Positions 1 to 5,521 of a DNA stretch of 9,386 nucleotides are shown piece after piece. How positions within the stretch are numbered: the first letter of the stretch is position 1; each line of letters opens with the position of its first letter. A program made the translations under genes and the position numbers. The notes beneath the pieces were generated by a model, which was given only the letters and a program-made list of their open reading frames with translations, ran no database searches and was not told the DNA's origin. Source of the DNA: Pseudomonadota bacterium (lineage in GTDB: Bacteria; Pseudomonadota; Gammaproteobacteria; Xanthomonadales; Xanthomonadaceae); NCBI GenBank assembly GCA_019348095.1, contig JAHWKC010000072.1:1-9386 (forward strand), read 5' to 3'.

Positions 1-677
1 ACCCCGCCGCTGTGCGCGTCGAAGTCGTCGGCGTACCAGTCGAAGATCCTGGACACGCGCAGCTCGCCCGTGCGCCGGTCGTAGTGGTTGCGGCTGCGAT
101 CGCGCAGGAACCGGCGGGTCTGATCGTCGAGCTGCTGATCCAGCCGCGCGCCCAGATAGGCCTCCGGCCGAAGCGCGGGGCAGCCGAGCGAAGCGCAGTT
201 CACCGCGAAATGGATGCGCGGGTCGCTGTAGTCGGTGGCGCCGCGCAGCAGCGTATGCTCGATGTCGTCGAGACTGCGCTGGCTGCCGAGCAGCCGCAGG
301 ACCTGCTGCTTCCACGGCGATCCGAACCATCCACCGATCTCCTTGATCGACTTCAGCTCCGGATAGCGCGTCAGCACCAGCTCGACGGTCGCGGCGTTGT
401 AGGCGTTGATCAGGAATGCATGGCGTTCGGCCTGAGGCCAGCGCCTGAACTCCGCGGTGCCCACCGACGCCAAGCTCTCCAAGTACAGACCCAACGCCTG
501 CCGGTCGCGACTGAAGCCAGCATAGTCGACCGTGGTCGTGGTGCCCGCCGCGTTCCACTGCACATGCCTGCCCAACAGGCGATCCCAGCCGGCATGGGAG
601 CGATCGAACGCCGCCGGTGTGGGCGCCGCGATCGCCACACTCGTGGCCAGCAGCAGGATCGCAATCAGGATGCGCAT
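1..677 (-). CDS. Exported DUF547 protein, 3' end cut by the window edge
   Basis: The frame is open from the ATG at 675-677 to base 1, giving 225 codons with no stop, so the C-terminus is missing. Residues 1-18 (MRILIAILLLATSVAIAA) form a signal peptide, so the protein should be periplasmic. The body carries the DUF547 signatures NAYNAATVELV (91-101) and HFAVNCASLGCP (156-167); the second holds a paired Cys (161, 166) and His156 that are typical of the family. The biochemical function of DUF547 is unknown. The start lies 4 bp after the stop of the upstream gene, and its Shine-Dalgarno AGGGG is inside the last codons of that gene, so the two are probably co-transcribed and translationally coupled. 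Similar DUF547 genes are known beside TVP38/TMEM64 and flavoprotein oxidoreductase genes (family knowledge). Family call is confident; role unknown. Confidence 0.88.
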   Translation of the reverse strand, partial: MRILIAILLLATSVAIAAPTPAAFDRSHAGWDRLLGRHVQWNAAGTTTTVDYAGFSRDRQALGLYLESLASVGTAEFRRWPQAERHAFLINAYNAATVELVLTRYPELKSIKEIGGWFGSPWKQQVLRLLGSQRSLDDIEHTLLRGATDYSDPRIHFAVNCASLGCPALRPEAYLGARLDQQLDDQTRRFLRDRSRNHYDRRTGELRVSRIFDWYADDFDAHSGG

Positions 678-681
678 TTGA

Positions 682-1164
682 TCAGCCCCTGCGCCAGGAG
701 AGGAAGCGCTCGGCGAGTCGCAGCAATGACTGCGGCGCATGCGCACGTTTCCAGTTGCCGGCCACATACTTGTTCGCCTCGCTCATGGTCGGATAGATGT
801 GGATGGTGCCGAGCAGCTTGTTCAGGCCGAGGCCGTGCTTCATCGCCAGCACGAACTCGGCCAGCAGGTCCCCGGCGTGCGCTGCCACTATCGCCGCGCC
901 GAGGATCGGGTCCTTGCCCGGCTGCGTGAGCACCTTGACTAAACCGTGGTCCGCCGAATCCGCGATCGCGGTGACCAGCACGTACACTGCGAAGAACCCG
1001 CCCGCGGCCAGCCACGGATTCGCCGCCGTCCAGGCCTGCAGCGCATCCTGGCGCGACTTCAATCCTTCCAGATTCAACTCGGCCAGCAGGCCGCTATGCC
1101 ACAGCGCGATGACAATCAGAGTCAGTACGATCAACACGATCCAGCGCGACGACAAATGGGGCAT
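682..1164 (-). pseudogene. In-frame remnant: N-terminus of VTT (TVP38/TMEM64) domain joined to C-terminus of MerA-like flavoprotein
   Basis: This is an open frame of 160 residues. Residues 1-66 match the beginning of TVP38/TMEM64 proteins: one membrane helix (WIVLIVLTLIVIALW, 8-22), a linker with QDALQAWTAANPWLAAGGFF (39-58) and the start of a second helix, YVLVTA. From about residue 67 the sequence becomes the end of a pyridine-nucleotide disulfide oxidoreductase dimerisation domain: ADSADHGLVKVL, GKDPILGA, HAGDLLAEFVLAMKHGLGLN (96-115), GTIHIYPTMSEANKY. The FAD- and NAD-binding motifs, the redox CxxxxC and most of the membrane domain are absent. The family includes natural fusions of about 700 residues with exactly these two ends, so the simplest reading is an in-frame internal deletion of about 550 codons with its junction near 960-975. 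The ATG at 1162-1164 was chosen because the longer frame to 1359 only runs antisense to the sigma gene. It cannot work as an oxidoreductase. A misassembly is the main alternative. Confidence 0.8.
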
Positions 1165-1192
1165 GTGGATTCCGGTACGTGAAAAAGCTGGG

Positions 1193-1219
1193 CTCGGCAA
1201 AAAACAGCCCTCGGTTACC
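1193..1219 (-). promoter_or_regulatory. Possible ECF-type promoter for the remnant-DUF547 operon
   Basis: On the minus strand GGTAACC (1219-1213) is followed after 16 bases by CGAG (1196-1193). This resembles the layout of many ECF promoters (an AAC-containing -35, a 16-17 bp spacer, a CGA or CGT -10). Transcription would begin about 20 bases before the ATG at 1164. The spacer includes a run of six T. The divergent sigma gene makes autologous control attractive, but the match is short and was found by eye. Confidence 0.22.
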
Positions 1220-1226
1220 GTGGTAA
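1215..1226. repeat. Small inverted repeat TTACC-gt-GGTAA in the divergent intergenic region
   Basis: A 5-2-5 perfect inverted repeat lies between the divergent genes and overlaps the -35 candidate of the leftward promoter. The element GTAAGAGG (1223-1230) recurs loosely as GTAAGAAAGG (1239-1248). Either could be an operator or part of a sigma-factor promoter; arms this short can also arise by chance. Confidence 0.3.
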
Positions 1227-1288
1227 GAGGCGACAAGCGTAAGAAAGGATTCGCGACCGATGAAATCAATCCGACCCAGGTGGGTGCA

Positions 1289-1825
1289 ATGGCAGTGATG
1301 CCGATCGATTCCAGCGTGGTGGAAGCGGCCAAGTCCGGTGACCCGGAGGCGCTGAACACTTTGTTGGCGTGCTCGCGGCAGGACCTGCGCCGCTACGCCG
1401 AGTACCACTGCGTCATCAACGATGTCGAGGACGCGGTGCAGGAAACCCTGCTCACCGTGTCGCGCCGGCTTAGCGGCCTGCGCCGCACCGAAACGTTTAC
1501 CTCCTGGCTGTTCCGCATCGTCAAGCGCGAATGCAACCGGATGCGCCGTGGCTGGCGCCTGCTGACCAACCAGAACATCGATGAAGCGATCCAGCCGGTG
1601 ACGACGCCTGAACCGCTCGAGCTGCGCATCGAAATCAGCCGCGCGATGGCGGTGCTACCACCGCACTATCGGACCATCCTGCTGATGCGCGATGTCGACG
1701 GGCTGACGCTCAACGAGACAGCCGCGCAACTCGGGCTCGAACTTGCAGCGACCAAATCGCGCCTGCATCGAGCGCGGGTGCTGATGCGGGAACTGCTCTC
1801 GCGAGGCGAGCGCGGCGACCGTTAG
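1289..1825 (+). CDS. ECF-type sigma-70 family RNA polymerase sigma factor
   Basis: The product has 178 residues and the two-domain layout of ECF sigma factors. Region 2 spans about 20-88 (DVEDAVQETLLTVSRRL at 45-61, then FTSWLFRIVKRECNRM at 70-85). Region 4 spans about 118-168 (AMAVLPPHYRTILLMRDVDG, then an HTH with TAAQLGLELAATKSRLHRAR at 144-163). It should direct core polymerase to a small regulon. The ATG at 1289 is chosen because AGGTGGG (1278-1284) sits at proper spacing; the ATG at 1298 is possible but too far from it. The open frame reaches back to 797, but that part only runs antisense to the neighbouring gene. The gene diverges from the remnant-DUF547 pair with a 124-bp gap. No anti-sigma gene follows; the next gene is convergent. 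How it is kept inactive is not visible. Confidence 0.9.
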   Translation: MAVMPIDSSVVEAAKSGDPEALNTLLACSRQDLRRYAEYHCVINDVEDAVQETLLTVSRRLSGLRRTETFTSWLFRIVKRECNRMRRGWRLLTNQNIDEAIQPVTTPEPLELRIEISRAMAVLPPHYRTILLMRDVDGLTLNETAAQLGLELAATKSRLHRARVLMRELLSRGERGDR

Positions 1826-1853
1826 ACCGGTGTACACGCCAGCCGCGGCCACA

Positions 1854-1871
1854 TGCCCGCAGGCGGGGGCA
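1854..1871. terminator. Weak GC-rich hairpin between convergent genes
   Basis: TGCCCGC (1854-1860) can pair with GCGGGGGCA (1863-1871) with one bulged base once the innermost pairs open to form a loop. It lies between the ends of the sigma gene (1825) and the zeta-like gene (1942), where a bidirectional terminator would be expected. No T-tract follows on either strand, so the call is tentative. Nothing else recognisable is present in 1826-1941. Confidence 0.22.
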
Positions 1872-1941
1872 ACCACCGGCAGATGCGTGCTGATAGGCGG
1901 CTTGACTCCGTAGTAGGTACGATCATGGCCTCGCGTCCCAC

Positions 1942-2571
1942 CTAGATCGACAGCGCCGCCTCGAGCACCGGTTTCGCCCATTCCGGCGTTGCCCTAAGCG
2001 TTTCGACGTGCGCAGGCCATGTGAGCCTGCCCGACCTCATTTCTGCAACCAGCACCGGGTCGCGCACCGATTGGCCGGGATCTGCTTCAACGCTGTTGTC
2101 GTACACCTGCAAGTGCGCCAGGTGCGGCATCAGCGCGATCAGGTTCTCCAGCGAGGCCGGGTAGCGCTGGCGGATCTTGGCTTCGGCAATGTCGTGACCA
2201 CCGGCCGCGACCCGGGCTTTCACCCGGGCGATGTGCAGCTCCGGGGACGACAGGCCGCAGAACCACACCACCACGTCGTGCGAGCGCGCGGCGGCCCGGA
2301 TCCTGCCCGGGATCGTGCGGCCGCCCAACGTGGTCTCCAGGGCGTGGTGCTGCCCGTGGGCGATCGCCTGGTCGAGCCGGCGCAGGCCTTCCTGCCATGC
2401 AACCGCGTTGGCCTCGCTCTGGTCGCAACCTGTCTGCGCCAGCCACTCGCGGGCGAACGTGTCGGGATTGAACCAGCTCAACCCGGCCTGCTCCAGCAGG
2501 TGGCCGCCGACCGAACTCTTGCCCGCGCCGTTGACGCCAGCGAGCACATACAGGACGGGGCGAGCCGTCAA
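1942..2571 (-). CDS. Zeta-toxin-like P-loop kinase (toxin of a type II toxin-antitoxin pair)
   Basis: The product has 209 residues. It starts with a Walker A motif, GVNGAGKSS (12-20), then FNPDTFARE (34-42; Asp37 sits where zeta toxins have their catalytic Asp), ALETTLGG (77-84), and the subfamily signature RVAAGGHDIAEAKIRQRY (120-137) followed by SLENL. These are hallmarks of the zeta-like ATPase/kinase group. Classical zeta/PezT toxins phosphorylate UDP-N-acetylglucosamine-type sugars and block cell-wall synthesis; that this member does the same is inference. The start is TTG at 2571-2569, overlapping the antitoxin stop as TTGA. No ATG lies before the P-loop, so coupled translation from TTG is the best reading. 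The antitoxin is encoded immediately upstream. The gene looks intact. It could instead be a non-toxic small-molecule kinase. Confidence 0.85.
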   Translation of the reverse strand: MTARPVLYVLAGVNGAGKSSVGGHLLEQAGLSWFNPDTFAREWLAQTGCDQSEANAVAWQEGLRRLDQAIAHGQHHALETTLGGRTIPGRIRAAARSHDVVVWFCGLSSPELHIARVKARVAAGGHDIAEAKIRQRYPASLENLIALMPHLAHLQVYDNSVEADPGQSVRDPVLVAEMRSGRLTWPAHVETLRATPEWAKPVLEAALSI

Positions 2572-2924
2572 CGGCCGGCGCCGGCCTTGACCTTGCCACC
2601 CAGCTTGGCGGGGCCGCGCATCACCGAGCGAAGTCGATCGCCCGCGTCGGGTGCCTGCAGCGAAGCCAGGCGCTCATCGAAGCGATGGCGGAGCTCCTCG
2701 AGGGCGGACTGCTCCCGCGATTCGGCCCTGCGCAGGGCTTCCACGAGGGTGCCGTACTCCCGGGCCGACAGGATGACCGCCTCGGGGTGGTTGTGGTTGG
2801 TGACGACCACCTTGCCGACGCGGTTGACCGCCTTCATGACGCCGCGCCAGCCGAGTGTCTTGACCTCCGAGGCCCGGGTGCGCGGCATGTCTTCGACTGG
2901 TTCGAGTTTCAGGATCGAGGCCAT
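2568..2924 (-). CDS. Phd/YefM-type antitoxin
   Basis: The product has 118 residues. The middle, about 28-66 (GVMKAVNRVGKVVVTNHNHP then EAVILSAREYGTLVEALRR), matches the Phd/YefM fold: a short DNA-binding and dimerising N-terminal domain recognisable by the pattern of 'V-x-V-T-x-N/H-x-x-P-E-A-V-I-L-S'. The C-terminal half (67-118) is charged, helical and then Lys/Gly/Ala-rich, as expected for the disordered toxin-binding tail. It is longer than a usual Phd (about 70-90 residues). The ATG at 2922-2924 has GGAG six bases upstream. It overlaps the zeta-like gene by 4 bp, the usual antitoxin-first arrangement. A -35/-10 promoter and a palindrome lie just upstream, so autorepression is likely. The pairing of Phd with a zeta-type partner differs from the classical epsilon/zeta and PezA/PezT systems. 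Confidence 0.85.
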   Translation of the reverse strand: MASILKLEPVEDMPRTRASEVKTLGWRGVMKAVNRVGKVVVTNHNHPEAVILSAREYGTLVEALRRAESREQSALEELRHRFDERLASLQAPDAGDRLRSVMRGPAKLGGKVKAGAGR

Positions 2925-2940
2925 GGGCCGCTCCGCCGTC

Positions 2941-2970
2941 AGGACAAGGGAAATATACCCCTTTTATCCT
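2941..2970. promoter_or_regulatory. Imperfect palindrome, candidate operator of the toxin-antitoxin module
   Basis: On the plus strand AGGACAAGGG (2941-2950) is mirrored by CCCTTTTATCCT (2959-2970), whose complement reads AGGATAAAAGGG. The arms flank and overlap the -10 box of the antitoxin promoter. Phd-family antitoxins bind palindromes over their own promoter, so this is the expected place and shape for autoregulation. The right arm also covers the chrA stop codon. The arms are imperfect (an insertion and a substitution). Confidence 0.5.
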
Positions 2971-2980
2971 ATTTGGCCAA
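2952..2980 (-). promoter_or_regulatory. Sigma-70 promoter for the antitoxin-toxin genes
   Basis: On the minus strand TTGGCC (2980-2975, 4 of 6 to consensus) is followed after exactly 17 bases by TATATT (2957-2952, 5 of 6). The expected start point is about 20 bases before the antitoxin ATG. The A/T-rich stretch stands out from the GC-rich surroundings. The -35 box lies within the last codons of chrA, so the module has its own promoter although it could also receive read-through from chrA. Confidence 0.6.
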
Positions 2981-4234
2981 GGCGATCACCGAGGACACCC
3001 AGCCCCACAGCGCCGCTGCGGCGATGACCGCGGGAATCACGAGCTTCGCCTTCGACGCGAACAGCACCATCAGCGCCAACGCGAACAGGATCACCGCCTC
3101 CACCCCGGTCAGGCTGATCCTGAGCAGCGCCAGCGTGGTCCCGGCGATCAGCCCGACCACACCGGCGGTGACGCCGTCGAGGAACACGCGGACCCGCGGC
3201 CGCGCGACCAGCCGCTCCAGCTGGGCGTGCGCGATGATCGAGAAGCCGAACGCTGGTGCGAAGACGCCGGCGGTGATCGCCAGCGCGCCGATCAGCCCGC
3301 CGCCGATGTAGCCGACGAAGGTCGAGAAGATGATCAGCGGCGCCGGCAGCAGGCCCGACAACGCCAGCCCGTCGAGGAATTGCGTATTGCTCATCCACGC
3401 GCCCTGCGTGACCGCATCGCGCTGCAGGAACGGGATCACGGTGTAGGCGCCGCCAAAGGTCAGCAGGCCCGCCTTCAGGCCCGACCAGAACATTGCCAGC
3501 AGCGGCATGCCGTCGCGGCGCACGGGCTCGGCATCGCCCACGCTGCCGCTCAATGCCGCAAAGCCGGTCAGTCCGCCCATGACCACCGTGTAGCCGATCA
3601 CCCCGGCGGCGGCCAGCGCGGCCAGTGCCCACGCCAGCCGCCAGAACTGCCGTCGCGCCAGCAGGTAGACCGCACCGGCGGCACTCAGGATGATTCCGAA
3701 GTGGAGGCCGGCCAGCTGCGCCGCGGTCGCGCCGATCGCGATGCCCCACAGCCAGCGGTCGGTCACCACGTGCTCGCCGATGCGCACCACCGCCCGCACG
3801 ATCAGCGCGGCGACCGCGACCTGCACCGCTGCGAACACCGCCGCCACGCCCTGCGTCTGCAGGCCGTAACGCACGTAGGCCCACGACAGCGCGAACATCA
3901 GCACGAAGCCGGGCAGCATGAAACCGAGCCCGGCAAGAACGCCGCCCCAGCGGCCGCGCGAGCGCATGCCGAAGTACACGCACAGTTCGTGCGCCTCGGG
4001 GCCGGGTAGCACCTGATAGACCGCGAGTACGCGATTGAAATGCGCACTGCTGACCCAACGCTCCTCGTCAACCAGCTCCTGCCGGATCATACCGATCTGC
4101 GCGACCGGACCGCCCCAGGCCAGCGCGCCGAACCGCAGGAAGCGCAGGAACAGGCGCAGCCAAGACTCACGCGGCACCGCGCAGCCTGCGGCGTCGACGT
4201 CGGTCAGCGGTACGTCACCCGTCGGTGTGGACAT
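2969..4234 (-). CDS. chrA: ChrA chromate efflux transporter, two-domain type
   Basis: The product has 421 residues, the usual size for long-chain CHR transporters, with two homologous halves. The first half shows FGALAWGGP (35-43), GMIRQELVDEERWVS (48-62) and YQVLPGPEAHELCVYFG (73-89). The second shows FWSGLKAGLLTFGGAYTVIP (249-268), FLDGLALSGLLPAPLIIF (286-303) and VGYIGGGLIGA. Many Ala/Leu/Val/Gly-rich membrane segments run throughout, so it is an inner-membrane protein. ChrA members expel chromate from the cytoplasm and give chromate resistance, although some family members carry other oxyanions. ATG at 4232-4234 follows a GGAGG nine bases upstream. It lies 39 bp behind the DUF1259 gene on the same strand, making a probable operon. 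No ChrB regulator is present in the window. All key motifs look intact. Confidence 0.93.
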   Translation of the reverse strand: MSTPTGDVPLTDVDAAGCAVPRESWLRLFLRFLRFGALAWGGPVAQIGMIRQELVDEERWVSSAHFNRVLAVYQVLPGPEAHELCVYFGMRSRGRWGGVLAGLGFMLPGFVLMFALSWAYVRYGLQTQGVAAVFAAVQVAVAALIVRAVVRIGEHVVTDRWLWGIAIGATAAQLAGLHFGIILSAAGAVYLLARRQFWRLAWALAALAAAGVIGYTVVMGGLTGFAALSGSVGDAEPVRRDGMPLLAMFWSGLKAGLLTFGGAYTVIPFLQRDAVTQGAWMSNTQFLDGLALSGLLPAPLIIFSTFVGYIGGGLIGALAITAGVFAPAFGFSIIAHAQLERLVARPRVRVFLDGVTAGVVGLIAGTTLALLRISLTGVEAVILFALALMVLFASKAKLVIPAVIAAAALWGWVSSVIALAK

Positions 4235-4237
4235 GGG

Positions 4238-4248
4238 GGAGGCCCTCC
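4238..4248. repeat. Palindrome containing the chrA ribosome binding site
   Basis: GGAGG-C-CCTCC is a perfect 11-base palindrome. On the minus strand its first half is the Shine-Dalgarno sequence of chrA and the second half is its complement. With a one-base centre it cannot close fully as a hairpin, but partial pairing or dimer-type pairing could weaken the site. It may be chance in GC-rich DNA. Confidence 0.25.
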
Positions 4249-4273
4249 GTGGGCGCTGGGTCGCTCGGCATGA

Positions 4274-5212
4274 TCAGTGAGTCGTGTGCGCAGCGGCGAT
4301 CTCGCCGGCGGCCGCCTGGGCATCCAACGCACTGCGGAACCCGCGCGCCAGCTCCGCCGCCGACCCTTTGCCCCAGAAGTGGGTGAAGTAGAACCCGGGC
4401 TGCTCGCCCATCATGTGATTGTGCAGCGCAACTACGTGCAGCCCGGCCTCGCGCAAAGCGCGCAGCACCGGCTGCACCTCGTCGGCGGTCATGATGAAGT
4501 CGCCGTCGATCGCGGCCAGCGCATCGCTGCCGCTGAATGCCGCCCAGGTCGTCAGCCCCATCGATGCGCCGATCGTCTGGCCGTGCATGCGCCCCTCGCG
4601 GCCGATCGTGATCTTGACCACGCCCTGGTTGACTGACGCGCGATGCTCCACGATCTCCGCAAGTACGGCGGCGTCGAACTCCCCGGCCACCGGCGTATCG
4701 CCACCGAAACCGGTCGCCGGTTGCGGCCGCGCCGCACGGACGGCGCGGATCGAATCCCACACCGCCTTGACGGCGGCGGCCAGCGACTCGGGATCGCCCG
4801 CGCCGCCGATGTGCATGAAGTAGACCTTGGGCGAGTCGTAGAAAAAATGGTTGTGCAGCGCGGTGACTTCGAGACCGTGCGCGAATGCGGCATCCATTGC
4901 CGCATCGACCTCGTCCTGGAACACCACCGTGTCGCCCATGACCATCGCCCCGGTATCGGTCGCGGTGAACGCCGCCCACGAGCCGAGGCCGGCGGCCGGC
5001 GGCAGCGGCATCCCGTCGACGGTGACCTCGACGTCGTGGCGGCTCCAGCCGATCCGGACCACGCCATCCTCGGCGATGGTCGGTTTGACGCCGCTCGCCT
5101 CGGCAACGACCTGCGGATCTATGGGCCCCGCAGCGATTGCAGGCGCCGCCGCCGTGATCCAGACCAGCATCGCAGCCACGGAAAGGACGGAGTGGAATGG
5201 ACGGCAGTTCAT
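4274..5212 (-). CDS. Exported DUF1259 (LppY/LpqO-type) protein with two internal repeats
   Basis: The product has 312 residues. Residues 1-28 form a signal peptide (hydrophobic LSVAAMLVWITAAAPAIAA), so the protein should be periplasmic. The mature part contains two copies of one unit. GSWAAFT..., ALHNHFFYDSPKVYFMHIGG (118-137) in the first copy corresponds to TTWAAFS..., ALHNHMMGEQPGFYFTHFWG (262-281) in the second, offset by 144 residues. Each copy has an HNH triplet plus a later His in F-x-H, a pattern that could bind metal, which is inference. This matches DUF1259, a family of unknown biochemistry that is often found beside chrA genes. ATG at 5210-5212 has GGAG seven bases upstream. It is the first gene of a two-gene unit with chrA. 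A role in chromate or metal stress follows from position only. Confidence 0.85.
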   Translation of the reverse strand: MNCRPFHSVLSVAAMLVWITAAAPAIAAGPIDPQVVAEASGVKPTIAEDGVVRIGWSRHDVEVTVDGMPLPPAAGLGSWAAFTATDTGAMVMGDTVVFQDEVDAAMDAAFAHGLEVTALHNHFFYDSPKVYFMHIGGAGDPESLAAAVKAVWDSIRAVRAARPQPATGFGGDTPVAGEFDAAVLAEIVEHRASVNQGVVKITIGREGRMHGQTIGASMGLTTWAAFSGSDALAAIDGDFIMTADEVQPVLRALREAGLHVVALHNHMMGEQPGFYFTHFWGKGSAAELARGFRSALDAQAAAGEIAAAHTTH

Positions 5213-5521
5213 GGCAGGTCTCCAAGGGAATGGTGAGGGTGGCGTTTGCCGGCGCGGGCATTCAGGGCATTCAGGGCTTCGGGACTGCGACGAAAGCGGC
5301 CGGTCGCGCCTGGACCGTTTGCGTCAGTGAGTTTGGCGGGAAGTGGATTTCAGCTGCAGGAGATGTTGTCCCAGGAGAAGAAAAAGTAAATTGTCTAGAA
5401 GTTCTGGCGCTGGCTGCTTTTACACCAATCCCTGCCAAACCTCGTGCCGGCAAGGCGGACGCACGGCACCGCCTGCGGCACTGCCGACCTGCGGCCGGAA
5501 AGGCCATCCGGGCAAATCCGT
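5213..5521. other. 309-bp intergenic region upstream of the DUF1259-chrA unit
   Basis: No convincing gene is present. A minus-strand open frame (5271-5525) lacks any family resemblance and overlaps the rarA end. The part 5340-5420 is A/T-richer than its surroundings and is the likely place of the promoter for the DUF1259-chrA unit, but I could not find a convincing -35/-10 pair. AGAAGTTCT (5397-5405) is a small palindrome there. The part 5440-5520 is GC-rich with several possible stems, for example GTGCCG (5444-5449) with CGGCAC at 5464-5469 or 5476-5481, but no T-tract that would make a clear rarA terminator. Confidence 0.5.
5256..5277. repeat. Tandem 9-bp repeat in the DUF1259 leader
   Basis: GGGCATTCA occurs twice in direct succession (5256-5264, 5265-5273) followed by GGGC of a third, broken unit. 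It lies about 45-65 bases upstream of the DUF1259 start. It could be a slippage-prone repeat or a tandem binding site; nothing else supports a function. Confidence 0.5.

Noticed and set aside
12..929. Plus-strand open frame of 305 codons at the left edge
   Set aside because: It is antisense to the DUF547 gene, whose signal peptide and family motifs are clear on the minus strand.
797..1288. Upstream extension of the sigma-factor frame
   Set aside because: The frame stays open, but it is antisense to the remnant gene; the ribosome binding site and the start of sigma homology place the start at 1289.
1165..1359. N-terminal extension of the remnant gene to an ATG at 1359
   Set aside because: The extra residues are antisense to the sigma gene and do not resemble a VTT protein start, whereas the ATG at 1164 directly precedes the membrane segment.
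2008..3027. Plus-strand open frame of 339 codons
   Set aside because: It runs antisense to the zeta-like and antitoxin genes and shows low-complexity composition and no family resemblance.
4215..5261. Minus-strand open frame of 348 codons in another frame over the DUF1259 gene
   Set aside because: Its product is Arg/Gly-rich and domain-free; the overlapping DUF1259 frame has a signal peptide, a ribosome binding site and family motifs.
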